Assembly (NCBI GenBank): GCA_046295175.1
Contig: JBKBNY010000012.1
Span: 1 to 64,000 of the forward strand
DNA: 64,000 nt
Direction: 5' to 3'
From: JALOLV01 sp046295175
GTDB lineage: Bacteria; Bacteroidota; Bacteroidia; Cytophagales; Spirosomataceae
This document shows positions 36,170 through 44,061 of this stretch, piece by piece. A model generated the notes under the pieces. That model was not told the DNA's origin. It saw only the letters and a program-made list of their open reading frames with translations, and ran no database searches. Position 1 is the stretch's first letter. Every line of letters starts with the position of its first letter. The position numbers and the translations under genes were made by a program.

Positions 36170-38299
36170 TTAATTATTTAGATTTTTCAACTCGGCTTCA
36201 ACCAATTTGATTTTTCGATAAAAAACGCCTTCAATTTCTTCATAAAGGACTTTTATCTCACCAAATGGTTCATTTTGTTTGGCTTTCTTCTCTAAAACCT
36301 GCAAGCTTTGAGTTATTTCTGGTAAACCGACCATCGTAAATGATGGTTTCAATTGATGGGCCAGTTTGCCAATTTCTACCGCTTTCTCATCAATAATCAG
36401 TGGTTTTAGCTGAGCAAATTGGTTTGGTACAGTTTTCAGAAATAATCCAAACATATCAGCTGCGTATTTTTTATCGTTTCCGTAAACAATTGATAAATAA
36501 TCAGCTTGAAGGGTGTCATCCAATTCATTAGGTGTATCAATAACATTTAAGTTACCTTGCTTATCAACAATTTCATTATTGCGATTTGGGTTTAGGGTTA
36601 GCTTTTGCTCCAAAACCTCTTTTAACTGGTCTGGTGTAAATGGCTTCGTCAAATAAGAATTCATGCCAATTTCATAAGCAAAATCAATCTCATCGCTCAT
36701 TGCCGAAGCCGTCAATGCAACAATTGGAATGTGCTGATTTCCGTTACCTTCTAAAGCACGGATAGCTTTGGTTGTTTCGTAACCATCCATTTCGGGCATT
36801 CGGATGTCCATCAAGACAATATCAAAATTTTCTTGTTTAGCTAATTGGATGGCCTCAATACCATGATTTGCAATTTTGTAAGCCATTTGCCATTTGAGCA
36901 ATAGTCCCTCGACGTATTTTTGGTTAATCAGATTGTCTTCAACAACCAAGACTTTATAGTTTTTCCAATCTTCAGATATGTCTTCGGTCAGAGAATGGAG
37001 TTTTTTAGTTTGTTGTTTACTATCTTTTAGCGGAAGCGTAAATGTAAATGTGGTGCCTTCATTGACTTGACTTTCTACAGATATTTCTCCACCATGGAGG
37101 TTTACTAACTGCTTTACAATTGCTAAGCCAAGCCCCGTACCTCCATATTTCACTTTTACATCTTGGTCGGCCTGCCTGAAACTGTCAAATATTCGTCCAA
37201 TATTTTGCTGGGTTATACCAATTCCCGTATCAAAAACTTTTATTTCGGTCATTAAGAAATCTCCAAGTCGGCATAATAACGAGACCTGAACACCGATTTT
37301 TCCTCTTTCTGTAAATTTTACCGCGTTGCTAAGAAGATTCATCAGAATCTGAGTCACGAAAGTTGAATCACCAACTACGTCATTTTCAATTTCATCATCA
37401 AATTCCAAAATTAGCTTAACATCTTTGCCCTGGAGTCGAAGTCTGAATGTTTGTAATGTACTGTTAATGAGGTCTTTGAGACTGAATGTTTGCTCCGAAA
37501 GTTTCATTTCGCCAGCTTCGATTTTAGAAATATCAAGAACATCCGAAACTAAACTCAAAAGCAAATCTGCCGAATAATTGATAGCACTCAAATACTCGAC
37601 TTGTTTCTTTGATGGATTGGTATCGTACAATAAATGAGTCATACCAATTATGGCATTGATTGGAGTACGAATCTCGTGACTCATATTCGCCAAGAAGCGT
37701 TTTTCGGCCCTACGGGCTTCTTCGGCCACGTGGCGAGCCTCTTCAAGTGCTTCTTGAGTTCGTTTTCTTTCGGTAATGTCTAAGTGTATTCCGACTGAGC
37801 CAGTGACAGTTCCGTTACTTTCAATGATTGGAGCACCGCTGATGATTACCCAAATTATTTCTCCATTTTTCTTACGAAGAGGTACTTCATAAACTCCAGT
37901 TTCTCCCTCAAGTCGATTGCTGTTTTGTTCAGCGATTACCCTTCTAAATTCGTCATCTGGAAGTAGAATGTCAGCCGCTTTTTTACCGATTAGTTCATAT
38001 TCTTCATATCCTGTTAAATCACAAAACCTTTTGTAAACTTTCCGAATAACATCATCATTATCGACCTCAATTAGACCTAAATCCATGTTTTCGATAATGC
38101 CTCGATATTTTTCTTCGCTATATCGTAATTGTTCTGTACGTTCTTTTATTTGTTTTTCTAAAGACTCATTCAGCTTACGAAGCTCCTCATTGGCTTTATA
38201 CAATTCAAGAGCCTTTGCCTCAAGCAGTTTTTCTGCTTGCTGTCGTGCCTTTTTTTCTCTTTCGATTTTACGTTTCAGGATTTCTACTTCCTCATTCAT
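36170..38299 (-). CDS. Hybrid sensor histidine kinase (coiled coil, PAS, kinase, receiver, HPt), H-NOX partner
   Basis: A 709-residue cytoplasmic hybrid kinase. An N-terminal coiled coil (1-60) leads to a PAS domain (about 62-178, ending DITERKR). The phospho-accepting His208 is in LANMSHEIRTPINAI. The ATPase has GTGLGLAIVKQLVNLHGG. The receiver has VLVVEDNLINQ and LMDIRMPEMDG. The HPt has LAHQLKPSFTMVG. Its start overlaps the H-NOX stop (ATGA), the usual arrangement of H-NOX with its kinase. The coiled coil may take the H-NOX signal. Its receiver and HPt suit a relay to a separate regulator. Confidence 0.94.
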   Translation of the reverse strand: MNEEVEILKRKIEREKKARQQAEKLLEAKALELYKANEELRKLNESLEKQIKERTEQLRYSEEKYRGIIENMDLGLIEVDNDDVIRKVYKRFCDLTGYEEYELIGKKAADILLPDDEFRRVIAEQNSNRLEGETGVYEVPLRKKNGEIIWVIISGAPIIESNGTVTGSVGIHLDITERKRTQEALEEARHVAEEARRAEKRFLANMSHEIRTPINAIIGMTHLLYDTNPSKKQVEYLSAINYSADLLLSLVSDVLDISKIEAGEMKLSEQTFSLKDLINSTLQTFRLRLQGKDVKLILEFDDEIENDVVGDSTFVTQILMNLLSNAVKFTERGKIGVQVSLLCRLGDFLMTEIKVFDTGIGITQQNIGRIFDSFRQADQDVKVKYGGTGLGLAIVKQLVNLHGGEISVESQVNEGTTFTFTLPLKDSKQQTKKLHSLTEDISEDWKNYKVLVVEDNLINQKYVEGLLLKWQMAYKIANHGIEAIQLAKQENFDIVLMDIRMPEMDGYETTKAIRALEGNGNQHIPIVALTASAMSDEIDFAYEIGMNSYLTKPFTPDQLKEVLEQKLTLNPNRNNEIVDKQGNLNVIDTPNELDDTLQADYLSIVYGNDKKYAADMFGLFLKTVPNQFAQLKPLIIDEKAVEIGKLAHQLKPSFTMVGLPEITQSLQVLEKKAKQNEPFGEIKVLYEEIEGVFYRKIKLVEAELKNLNN

Positions 38300-38835
38300 A
38301 CTCTTGTAATCGTAAATTTTACAATTGTACCTTCAGGGTTCATTTCTTCACGCACTACGGTCGAATCTTCTTTAAAGAATTCAATTGTAGCCTCAATTAG
38401 CCCCTCTGCCAAATCCGACATCTTCCTTTGCGAATTATAAATCATTTCTAAGGTATTATCGTTTATTCGGAAAGTATCAAATTTTGGAAGTTCGGCATCT
38501 GGGTATAATTTCTGAACCTCGACATGAATGTATTGGTCAATTTGTTCAAAAAAACTGAAAGCGTCGGTCGTGTTTTCAAAGAAGTGAGGATAACCTTTGG
38601 TAAATACACCGAGAAGATGCTTTCCATAACTTTTAAGTAGTTCATTGATTGGTATTTGGGTTCTATTACTCAATTCAACAACCAATTTAACCATTTCTGA
38701 GTGGTCATAGGTCCCAACAGCAGTGTAAATGCCACCAGATGGTAATTTTGCAGTTTCTATGATTTCATCCATCATGCCAAAGCCAAATTTTGACTCTACC
38801 ATGTCGATGAATTCAGTAAAGACAATTCCTTTCAT
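38296..38835 (-). CDS. H-NOX (heme nitric oxide/oxygen binding) sensor
   Basis: A 179-residue stand-alone H-NOX domain. The proximal heme ligand is His104 in YIHVEVQKLYP, and the heme-propionate motif YxSxR is Y133-N-S-Q-R137. The position matching the O2-stabilising distal tyrosine (five after the Arg) is leucine, so it should prefer nitric oxide over oxygen. It overlaps the hybrid kinase gene, as H-NOX genes usually do. H-NOX/kinase pairs control biofilm formation in other bacteria; here it stands next to polymer assembly genes, divergent from them. Confidence 0.93.
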   Translation of the reverse strand: MKGIVFTEFIDMVESKFGFGMMDEIIETAKLPSGGIYTAVGTYDHSEMVKLVVELSNRTQIPINELLKSYGKHLLGVFTKGYPHFFENTTDAFSFFEQIDQYIHVEVQKLYPDAELPKFDTFRINDNTLEMIYNSQRKMSDLAEGLIEATIEFFKEDSTVVREEMNPEGTIVKFTITRV

Positions 38836-38936
38836 GAGTTCGTATATTCGTATATATCGTGTATTAAGTTATAAAAATACAGCAAAAATCGTGCGAAGGT
38901 TCTATTTATGTTATTGATTCCATAAATATTTTTTTG

Positions 38937-38951
38937 TTCCAAAAAATGGAA
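38937..38951. promoter_or_regulatory. Palindromic regulator site 4 (TTCCA-N5-TGGAA)
   Basis: TTCCAAAAAATGGAA, with another TTCCA at 38918-38922, exactly 19 bp upstream. The centre is 75.5 bp from the GG of the promoter element before the assembly operon. It also lies about 100 bp before the divergent H-NOX gene. Confidence 0.7.
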
Positions 38952-39017
38952 AAAAAATATGATATGAAAATTTTGTAACTGCTTGATAATGAGGTGTTTA
39001 TGTTTTGGGTTGATTGC

Positions 39018-39035
39018 TGGCATACATTTAGAAAG
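39018..39035 (+). promoter_or_regulatory. Sigma-54-like promoter of the exopolysaccharide assembly operon
   Basis: TGGCATACATTTAGAAAG: TGG, ten bases, GAAA. The -24 half (TGGCA) is canonical. The predicted leader is about 19 bases to ATG 39062. Confidence 0.55.
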
Positions 39036-39061
39036 ATGTATGGTATAAACAACTCAAGAAA

Positions 39062-39787
39062 ATGAATAAAAATATCCTAATCCTACTTTTAGTTTTGGCA
39101 TACGTACATGTAAATGCTCAAACCAAAAAAGAAACAAAGATTGCAGTAAAAGAACTACCTTCGATTGAAAAAGTTTTGGATTATGCCGAACAAAACTCAC
39201 ATTTGGTAAAAGAGCAAAACGCCCTTACTGAACACTACGGACAATCGGTAAAAGTCGCTCAAAAATTGTGGATGGATAAAGTTTTTATGGATTTAGGAGC
39301 TCAACGCTCAAACAACGGAGCTGTTTTAAACGTAAATAACAATATCTCAAACTCAGAATTCAATTCATTAAGTTTTCAAGCAATGAATTCGTTTCGTGTA
39401 GGTGTTACCGTTAGGGTAAGTTTATACGATATGATTGCTCGAAAAGACCTTATCAAGCAGGCCCAATATCGCCAGGCGGCTTCTGAGCAACATTCAAAAT
39501 TTTTGAGCCAAGATGTAAAATTCAGAATTACAGATTTATACAAAGATGCACAACTTGCCTACAAACTATTGAGTATAAAAGCAGAAAAGAAATACGCTCT
39601 TTTCTTGCAAAAAGAAATGGCTGAAAAAGAGTTTCAACAAGGACAGCTTCACATTTCAGAACTTGGACGCATCACCGAATTAGCTTCTAATGCGTTTGCT
39701 GAATTTGAACAAGCAAGTACAACCTACGAAAAACTCTATTATCAACTTGAAATAATGCTTGGTGTTTCATTGAAGGATTTGAAATAA
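39062..39787 (+). CDS. Half-size TolC-like outer membrane protein
   Basis: A 241-residue protein with a signal peptide (MNKNILILLLVLAYVHVNAQ). The rest resembles one of the two repeats of TolC-family efflux proteins: a long helix (SIEKVLDYAEQNSHLVKEQ), a strand region (SFRVGVTVRVSLYDMIARKD), and long helices again up to QLEIMLGVSLKDL. Normal members have two such repeats and about 430-490 residues. The frame is intact with a clean start and stop, so this looks like a natural single-repeat form, not a broken gene. It is first in the assembly operon and no Wza-like exporter is present, so it may form the outer membrane outlet. Confidence 0.72.
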   Translation: MNKNILILLLVLAYVHVNAQTKKETKIAVKELPSIEKVLDYAEQNSHLVKEQNALTEHYGQSVKVAQKLWMDKVFMDLGAQRSNNGAVLNVNNNISNSEFNSLSFQAMNSFRVGVTVRVSLYDMIARKDLIKQAQYRQAASEQHSKFLSQDVKFRITDLYKDAQLAYKLLSIKAEKKYALFLQKEMAEKEFQQGQLHISELGRITELASNAFAEFEQASTTYEKLYYQLEIMLGVSLKDLK

Positions 39788-39850
39788 GCACCTCACCCCA
39801 ATCCCTCTCCAAATGGGGAGGAGAGAAAAGTCCCTCTCTACGGGAGAGGG
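39788..39850. repeat. Palindromic repeat element sharing the GGGGAGGA core
   Basis: CCTCTCCAAATGGGGAGGA at 39804-39822 shares CCAAATGGGGAGGA with the minus strand of the palindrome at 10118-10143. A second hairpin follows: CCCTCTC 39832-39838 with GAGAGGG 39844-39850. The element separates the TolC-like gene from the Wzc-like gene inside the operon, so it may reduce downstream expression or protect the upstream message. Confidence 0.6.
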
Positions 39851-39894
39851 TTTTGTGGAAGGGTTTCAAAAAAACCATTTAACTCAGTACAAAG

Positions 39895-42117
39895 ATGAAT
39901 CTTATAGAATTTATCCGACTCATTAAGAAAAATATAATCCTTTTAATTTTAATTCCTCTTGTGATGGCTACGGCAACTTATTTCTTCACAAGAAACTCCG
40001 ATAGAGAATTTAGTAGTACAACAATGCTTTACACTGGTTTATCAACTGGTTTCAACATTGAAAGTACAGGAGAATCTCGCAAAGACCGTGATGTAGTTAA
40101 TAATTCATTCGAGAATATAATCAATACAATTCGTTCGAGAGAAACCATCAAAGAAATTAGCTTTCGATTATTGTCTGAGGCTTTGATTTTAGAAAAAGCC
40201 GATGGAAAGCACGTAAATCCGAAGACTTTCGAGAAGATGAAAGAATGGTTTCCTGCTTCTGTCAGACAACAAGTGGTTGTAAAAGGAAATGCCGAAGCAA
40301 CTTTTCAAAAATTATTAACCGCTTACGAAACTGGGCAACCAAAAGAAATCCAACACTTGTTCAACGAAGGAAAAACACCATTCAGCTTAAAAAATTTGAG
40401 TGAAATCAAAGCTAATCGTAAGGGAAGTAGCGATATGATTGAAATTACATATTCTCTTAACGACAAGGGACTTTGTGAAAATACTTTGAAAACTACTCTC
40501 GAAGTATTTATGAGAAGATATAAAGGTTTGAAAGCGTCTGAAACAGGTAGTGTAGTGGCTTATTTTCAAGAACAATTTGATAATGCAAAGAAGGATTTGA
40601 ACGAGGCCGAAGACAGAATGAAGAATTTCAGAGAAAATGGTCAAATCTTGAATTATTATGAACAAACAAAAGCATTAGCTGGCAAAAAAGAAGATTTAAC
40701 TGATGAGCATCATCGTTTAGAGGGAGAATTGAAAGCAGCAGACCAAGCTCTTGCCAAATTAGAAGAAAAATTATCAATCAATAGAAGTGCTTTCTTTAGA
40801 AACACAGAATTATTGAATCAAAAAAATAAAATTTCTGAGCTGACATCTATCATCGCTCGTAATAGTTTGAATCCAGATGGTGGTGATGTAGATAAGTTGA
40901 ATCAAGAGGTTAAAATGTATGAAGCTCAATTGACCGATGGCGTTAAAAATCTTTATGCTCGTACACATTCGACCGAAAACGTTCAAATCAAAAATTTACT
41001 TGATTCTTGGCTCGAAAACATGATTTTGGTCGAAAAAAACAAAGCACGTGTTGGTTCATTGAACCGTAGATTAGGAGAAATCAACGATGATTATGCTCGT
41101 TTTGCTCCACTTGGTTCGGGTTTGTCGAGATTAGAAAGAGAAATTGATGTTCGTGAACGTGCTTATATTCAGATTCTCCATGACCTCAATATGGCTTTGT
41201 TACGTAAACAAAATATTGAGATTTCATCAAACCTCGACATCATTGACAAACCAATAACAGTTGAGATGCCAAGCAAAAAGTTGATGTTAATCATTCTTTC
41301 GGGTTTAGTTGGTGCAATTGGAGTTTTGGCAACATTATTAATTTTAGAATTGAGCGACCGCACCATAAAAAATTTAGAAAGAGGTATCGAATTTACAGGT
41401 ATCGAAGCAGCAGGTGCATTGCCCGTTTTTTATCAAAAAAATCATTCAGAATCAATCAAGGAAACGCTCATCGGGCAAATTGTTACAAATTTTAAATTGA
41501 AAATCAGTTCATTGCACGCAAGTAGCACAACACCTTTGATTTTGGTAACGAGTACACAACCAAATGAGGGGAAATCAGAAGTTGCTAATTTGATTACTCA
41601 ACATTTGCAAAAATCTGGTGCAAGAGTACTTTCAATTCAACCAAGTAGCGAAAACCGTACATCGTATGTAGAAGGCTTATTGAAATACCCAGCAACTAAG
41701 GCTCTCAGCGAAGCTAAAGGTATCGAAGATTTGATTAGTTCATGGATTGACCCAAACGATTATGACTATTGTTTGCTTGAGATTCCACCGTTTCTCACTG
41801 GTAATATTCCGACTAATATTTTGAAAAATGCACATCTTTCACTTTTGGTAGTTTCGGCCAATCGTTCTTGGAAAAAAGCCGATAAAAAGGCAGTCCAGAT
41901 TTTGGAAAACTACAATATTCCAGTTGAAATGATTGTAAATGGTGTAGCTTTTGATTCGCTCGAAAATTTAGTTGCAGAAAACCAAACCAAAGATTCTAAA
42001 TTAAAAACAATGATTAAACGTCTTTTGAGATTAGAATTGAAGCGTAAAGAACTAAAACCTTCACCTTTAGCTTTTGGTCATCAGTCGTTTGCAGTTGATA
42101 TGTTAACTAAGAACTAA
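39895..42117 (+). CDS. Wzc/GumC-like polysaccharide co-polymerase with degraded kinase domain
   Basis: A 740-residue inner membrane protein. There are membrane segments at about 15-32 and 462-482, with a long periplasmic coiled-coil region between (about 200-400). The cytoplasmic part (about 490-740) has the BY-kinase fold but is degraded: the P-loop STQPNEGKSEV remains, Walker A' reads VLSIQPSSENR without its Asp, and Walker B reads YCLLEIPPF with Glu for Asp. No C-terminal tyrosine cluster is seen. It probably sets chain length and links to the outlet, without tyrosine kinase activity. Confidence 0.88.
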   Translation: MNLIEFIRLIKKNIILLILIPLVMATATYFFTRNSDREFSSTTMLYTGLSTGFNIESTGESRKDRDVVNNSFENIINTIRSRETIKEISFRLLSEALILEKADGKHVNPKTFEKMKEWFPASVRQQVVVKGNAEATFQKLLTAYETGQPKEIQHLFNEGKTPFSLKNLSEIKANRKGSSDMIEITYSLNDKGLCENTLKTTLEVFMRRYKGLKASETGSVVAYFQEQFDNAKKDLNEAEDRMKNFRENGQILNYYEQTKALAGKKEDLTDEHHRLEGELKAADQALAKLEEKLSINRSAFFRNTELLNQKNKISELTSIIARNSLNPDGGDVDKLNQEVKMYEAQLTDGVKNLYARTHSTENVQIKNLLDSWLENMILVEKNKARVGSLNRRLGEINDDYARFAPLGSGLSRLEREIDVRERAYIQILHDLNMALLRKQNIEISSNLDIIDKPITVEMPSKKLMLIILSGLVGAIGVLATLLILELSDRTIKNLERGIEFTGIEAAGALPVFYQKNHSESIKETLIGQIVTNFKLKISSLHASSTTPLILVTSTQPNEGKSEVANLITQHLQKSGARVLSIQPSSENRTSYVEGLLKYPATKALSEAKGIEDLISSWIDPNDYDYCLLEIPPFLTGNIPTNILKNAHLSLLVVSANRSWKKADKKAVQILENYNIPVEMIVNGVAFDSLENLVAENQTKDSKLKTMIKRLLRLELKRKELKPSPLAFGHQSFAVDMLTKN

Positions 42118-42118
42118 A

Positions 42119-43288
42119 ATGGATTCAAAATCTGAAATAATCTGCATCGGTTTACCTTCTTGGGAGGGAGATTACTTGAAATCTACTGTGCAGTTAATGT
42201 CTGAAATGACCGAGTTTAGAAAAGTTCTTTATGTTGAATATACTTATACTTGGATTGATGTTTTTCGTGGATTTTTAGGAAAAAATAAAGCCCCATTCAG
42301 AAGAATTTTAGGAAAAGAAGAAAGACTTAGAACGATAAAACTCGAAAACGGTAACGAAGTTTTAGTCTTGACTTTACCACCGATATTACCCATTAACTGG
42401 ATTTCAAGTAAAAGTATTTACAAGTATTTCTTAAAAATAAATGCAAAAATCATTGAGAGAAGTATAAAAAAAGTAACCCCAAAAGTAAAATTTACAAATC
42501 CGATTTTAATTAACGCTTTTCAACCAAGTATTGGCATTTATCTAAAAGGCAAGTTTAATGAAAAAGCAACAATGTACTACTGCTACGATGAAATAAGCGA
42601 AGCAAAATGGTGTAAAAGACATGGCGGCTGGACAGAGCAAGAGTTTATGAAAATGACAGACGCAGTGGCTGTTTCATCAAACGCTCTTTTTGAAAAGAAA
42701 AGCAAAGTTCAACCAAAGACATTTTTAGTTAAAAACGGAGTTGATACGAGTATTTTTAGTAACCCAAGAAGTAATTTAACAAAAAAAACAACAATTGGAT
42801 ACGTAGGGACTATTGATGACAGGATTGATAGAGAATTAATGAAAAAAATGATTGAATCAATGCCCGAAATGAAGTTTCTATTTGTTGGCAGAGTTATTGA
42901 GAAATCTATTGAGTCGAATCTAAATACATTCCGGAATGTAGAGTTTACTGGAGCAAAACAGCCCAACGAGTTGGCAGAGGAAATGAAAAGAATTGATGTT
43001 GGGCTGATTCCATTTAAGAAAAATGAGTTTACAAAGAATATTTACCCACTAAAAATCAATGAATATTTAGCAAGTGGAATGCCCGTTGTAAGTACAAATT
43101 TTGCTGATTTGACAGATTTTAAGGGCTTAATCTACGAATCTGACGAAAGTAGTTTTGAAGAAAATCTAAGATTAGCCATTCAAGAACAAGATAAAACATT
43201 AATTGAAAATAGGATAGCTTTTGCCCAAGCCAATTCATGGAAAAATAGAGCTGCCGAATTAAATAAAATTATTGAAGAACAATTTTAA
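42119..43288 (+). CDS. Glycosyltransferase (GT-B fold, GT4-like)
   Basis: A 389-residue glycosyltransferase starting 1 bp after the Wzc-like gene. The N-terminal half is divergent (CIGLPSWEGDYLKSTVQLM, YYCYDEISEAKW). The C-terminal donor half has FLVKNGVDTSIF, TTIGYVGTIDDRIDRELM, KFLFVGRV, VGLIPFKKNEFTKNIYPLK and NEYLASGMPVVST. The EX7E motif is weak, as in the WcaI/TuaH-like branch. It probably adds a sugar to the repeat unit in the cytoplasm. Donor and acceptor are unknown. Confidence 0.85.
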   Translation: MDSKSEIICIGLPSWEGDYLKSTVQLMSEMTEFRKVLYVEYTYTWIDVFRGFLGKNKAPFRRILGKEERLRTIKLENGNEVLVLTLPPILPINWISSKSIYKYFLKINAKIIERSIKKVTPKVKFTNPILINAFQPSIGIYLKGKFNEKATMYYCYDEISEAKWCKRHGGWTEQEFMKMTDAVAVSSNALFEKKSKVQPKTFLVKNGVDTSIFSNPRSNLTKKTTIGYVGTIDDRIDRELMKKMIESMPEMKFLFVGRVIEKSIESNLNTFRNVEFTGAKQPNELAEEMKRIDVGLIPFKKNEFTKNIYPLKINEYLASGMPVVSTNFADLTDFKGLIYESDESSFEENLRLAIQEQDKTLIENRIAFAQANSWKNRAAELNKIIEEQF

Positions 43289-43299
43289 TATTTACCAAA

Positions 43300-44058
43300 A
43301 TGACACCTAAACAACAACAAGAAGGACTTGAATACGCAGAAAATGCATTTAAAGGTACAAGTAGTCACCTAAATCTTGATAAAAAGTTGATTTCTGAAAA
43401 CTTCGATTTTAATGGTAAAAAGATATTAGATTTTGGTTGTGGAATGGGTGGCATGACCCTCTGGTATGCCCAAAATTGGAATTGTGAGGTTGTAGGAATG
43501 GATATTGACCCAAACCATATCGAAATTGCAAAAAAATTACATTCAAAATATAATCTTCCAAACGTAAGATTTGAGTTGAGAAATGTCTTAGAAAATCCGA
43601 TTCAAGAAAAATTTGATTTTATCATTCTCAACGACGTTGCTGAGCATATTCCTTTAGATATTCTCGAAAGAATTATTGTTCAATTGAAAGAGTGTCTTCA
43701 TCCAACAGGTGGAATTTTCGTTAGCTATCCACCTTGGGAAGGCCCCTATGCTTCGCATTTAAACCATGATATTGCATTACCGTGGTGTCAGTTTTTACCA
43801 GATTCTATTCTTCGTAAAATGATGGAAAAAAAGAATAGGGTTTTGGTCGGTACAAAAACCCTCATGGAAGAATATTATGAGTTGAATCACTTAAATCATC
43901 AGAAATTAAGTAGAATTTCAAAGAAATCAGGTTTGAAAATCTCTTTCCGTAAAAGCCATTGCAAACTCAACAAGTTTACTGGCTTAGAAAAAGTGAATTT
44001 CAATAAATCAATTTTTAAATACTTGGTTACTAAAGAGTTAGTGGTTTTAACTGCTTAA
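43300..44058 (+). CDS. Class I SAM-dependent methyltransferase
   Basis: A 252-residue methyltransferase. Motif I is ILDFGCGMGGMTLWYA (about 47-62), the acidic loop is VVGMDIDPNHIEIAKK, and motif IV is FDFIILNDVAEHIP. The C-terminal part has SYPPWEGPYASHLNHD. Lying between a glycosyltransferase and the flippase, it may methylate the polymer or its lipid-linked intermediate, possibly as a chain cap. This is context-based inference. Spacing to its neighbours is 11 and 3 bp. Confidence 0.9.
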   Translation: MTPKQQQEGLEYAENAFKGTSSHLNLDKKLISENFDFNGKKILDFGCGMGGMTLWYAQNWNCEVVGMDIDPNHIEIAKKLHSKYNLPNVRFELRNVLENPIQEKFDFIILNDVAEHIPLDILERIIVQLKECLHPTGGIFVSYPPWEGPYASHLNHDIALPWCQFLPDSILRKMMEKKNRVLVGTKTLMEEYYELNHLNHQKLSRISKKSGLKISFRKSHCKLNKFTGLEKVNFNKSIFKYLVTKELVVLTA

Positions 44059-44061
44059 ACG

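Noticed and set aside
38836..38950. A leftward sigma-54-like promoter for the H-NOX gene
   Set aside because: No TGG-N10-GAAA is found on the minus strand between the palindrome and the H-NOX start; TGGAATCAATAACATAAA has AT at the -12 place.
39062..39787. TolC-like gene as a truncated pseudogene
   Set aside because: Start, signal peptide and stop are clean, no TolC second half is found in other frames downstream, and the gene keeps its promoter.
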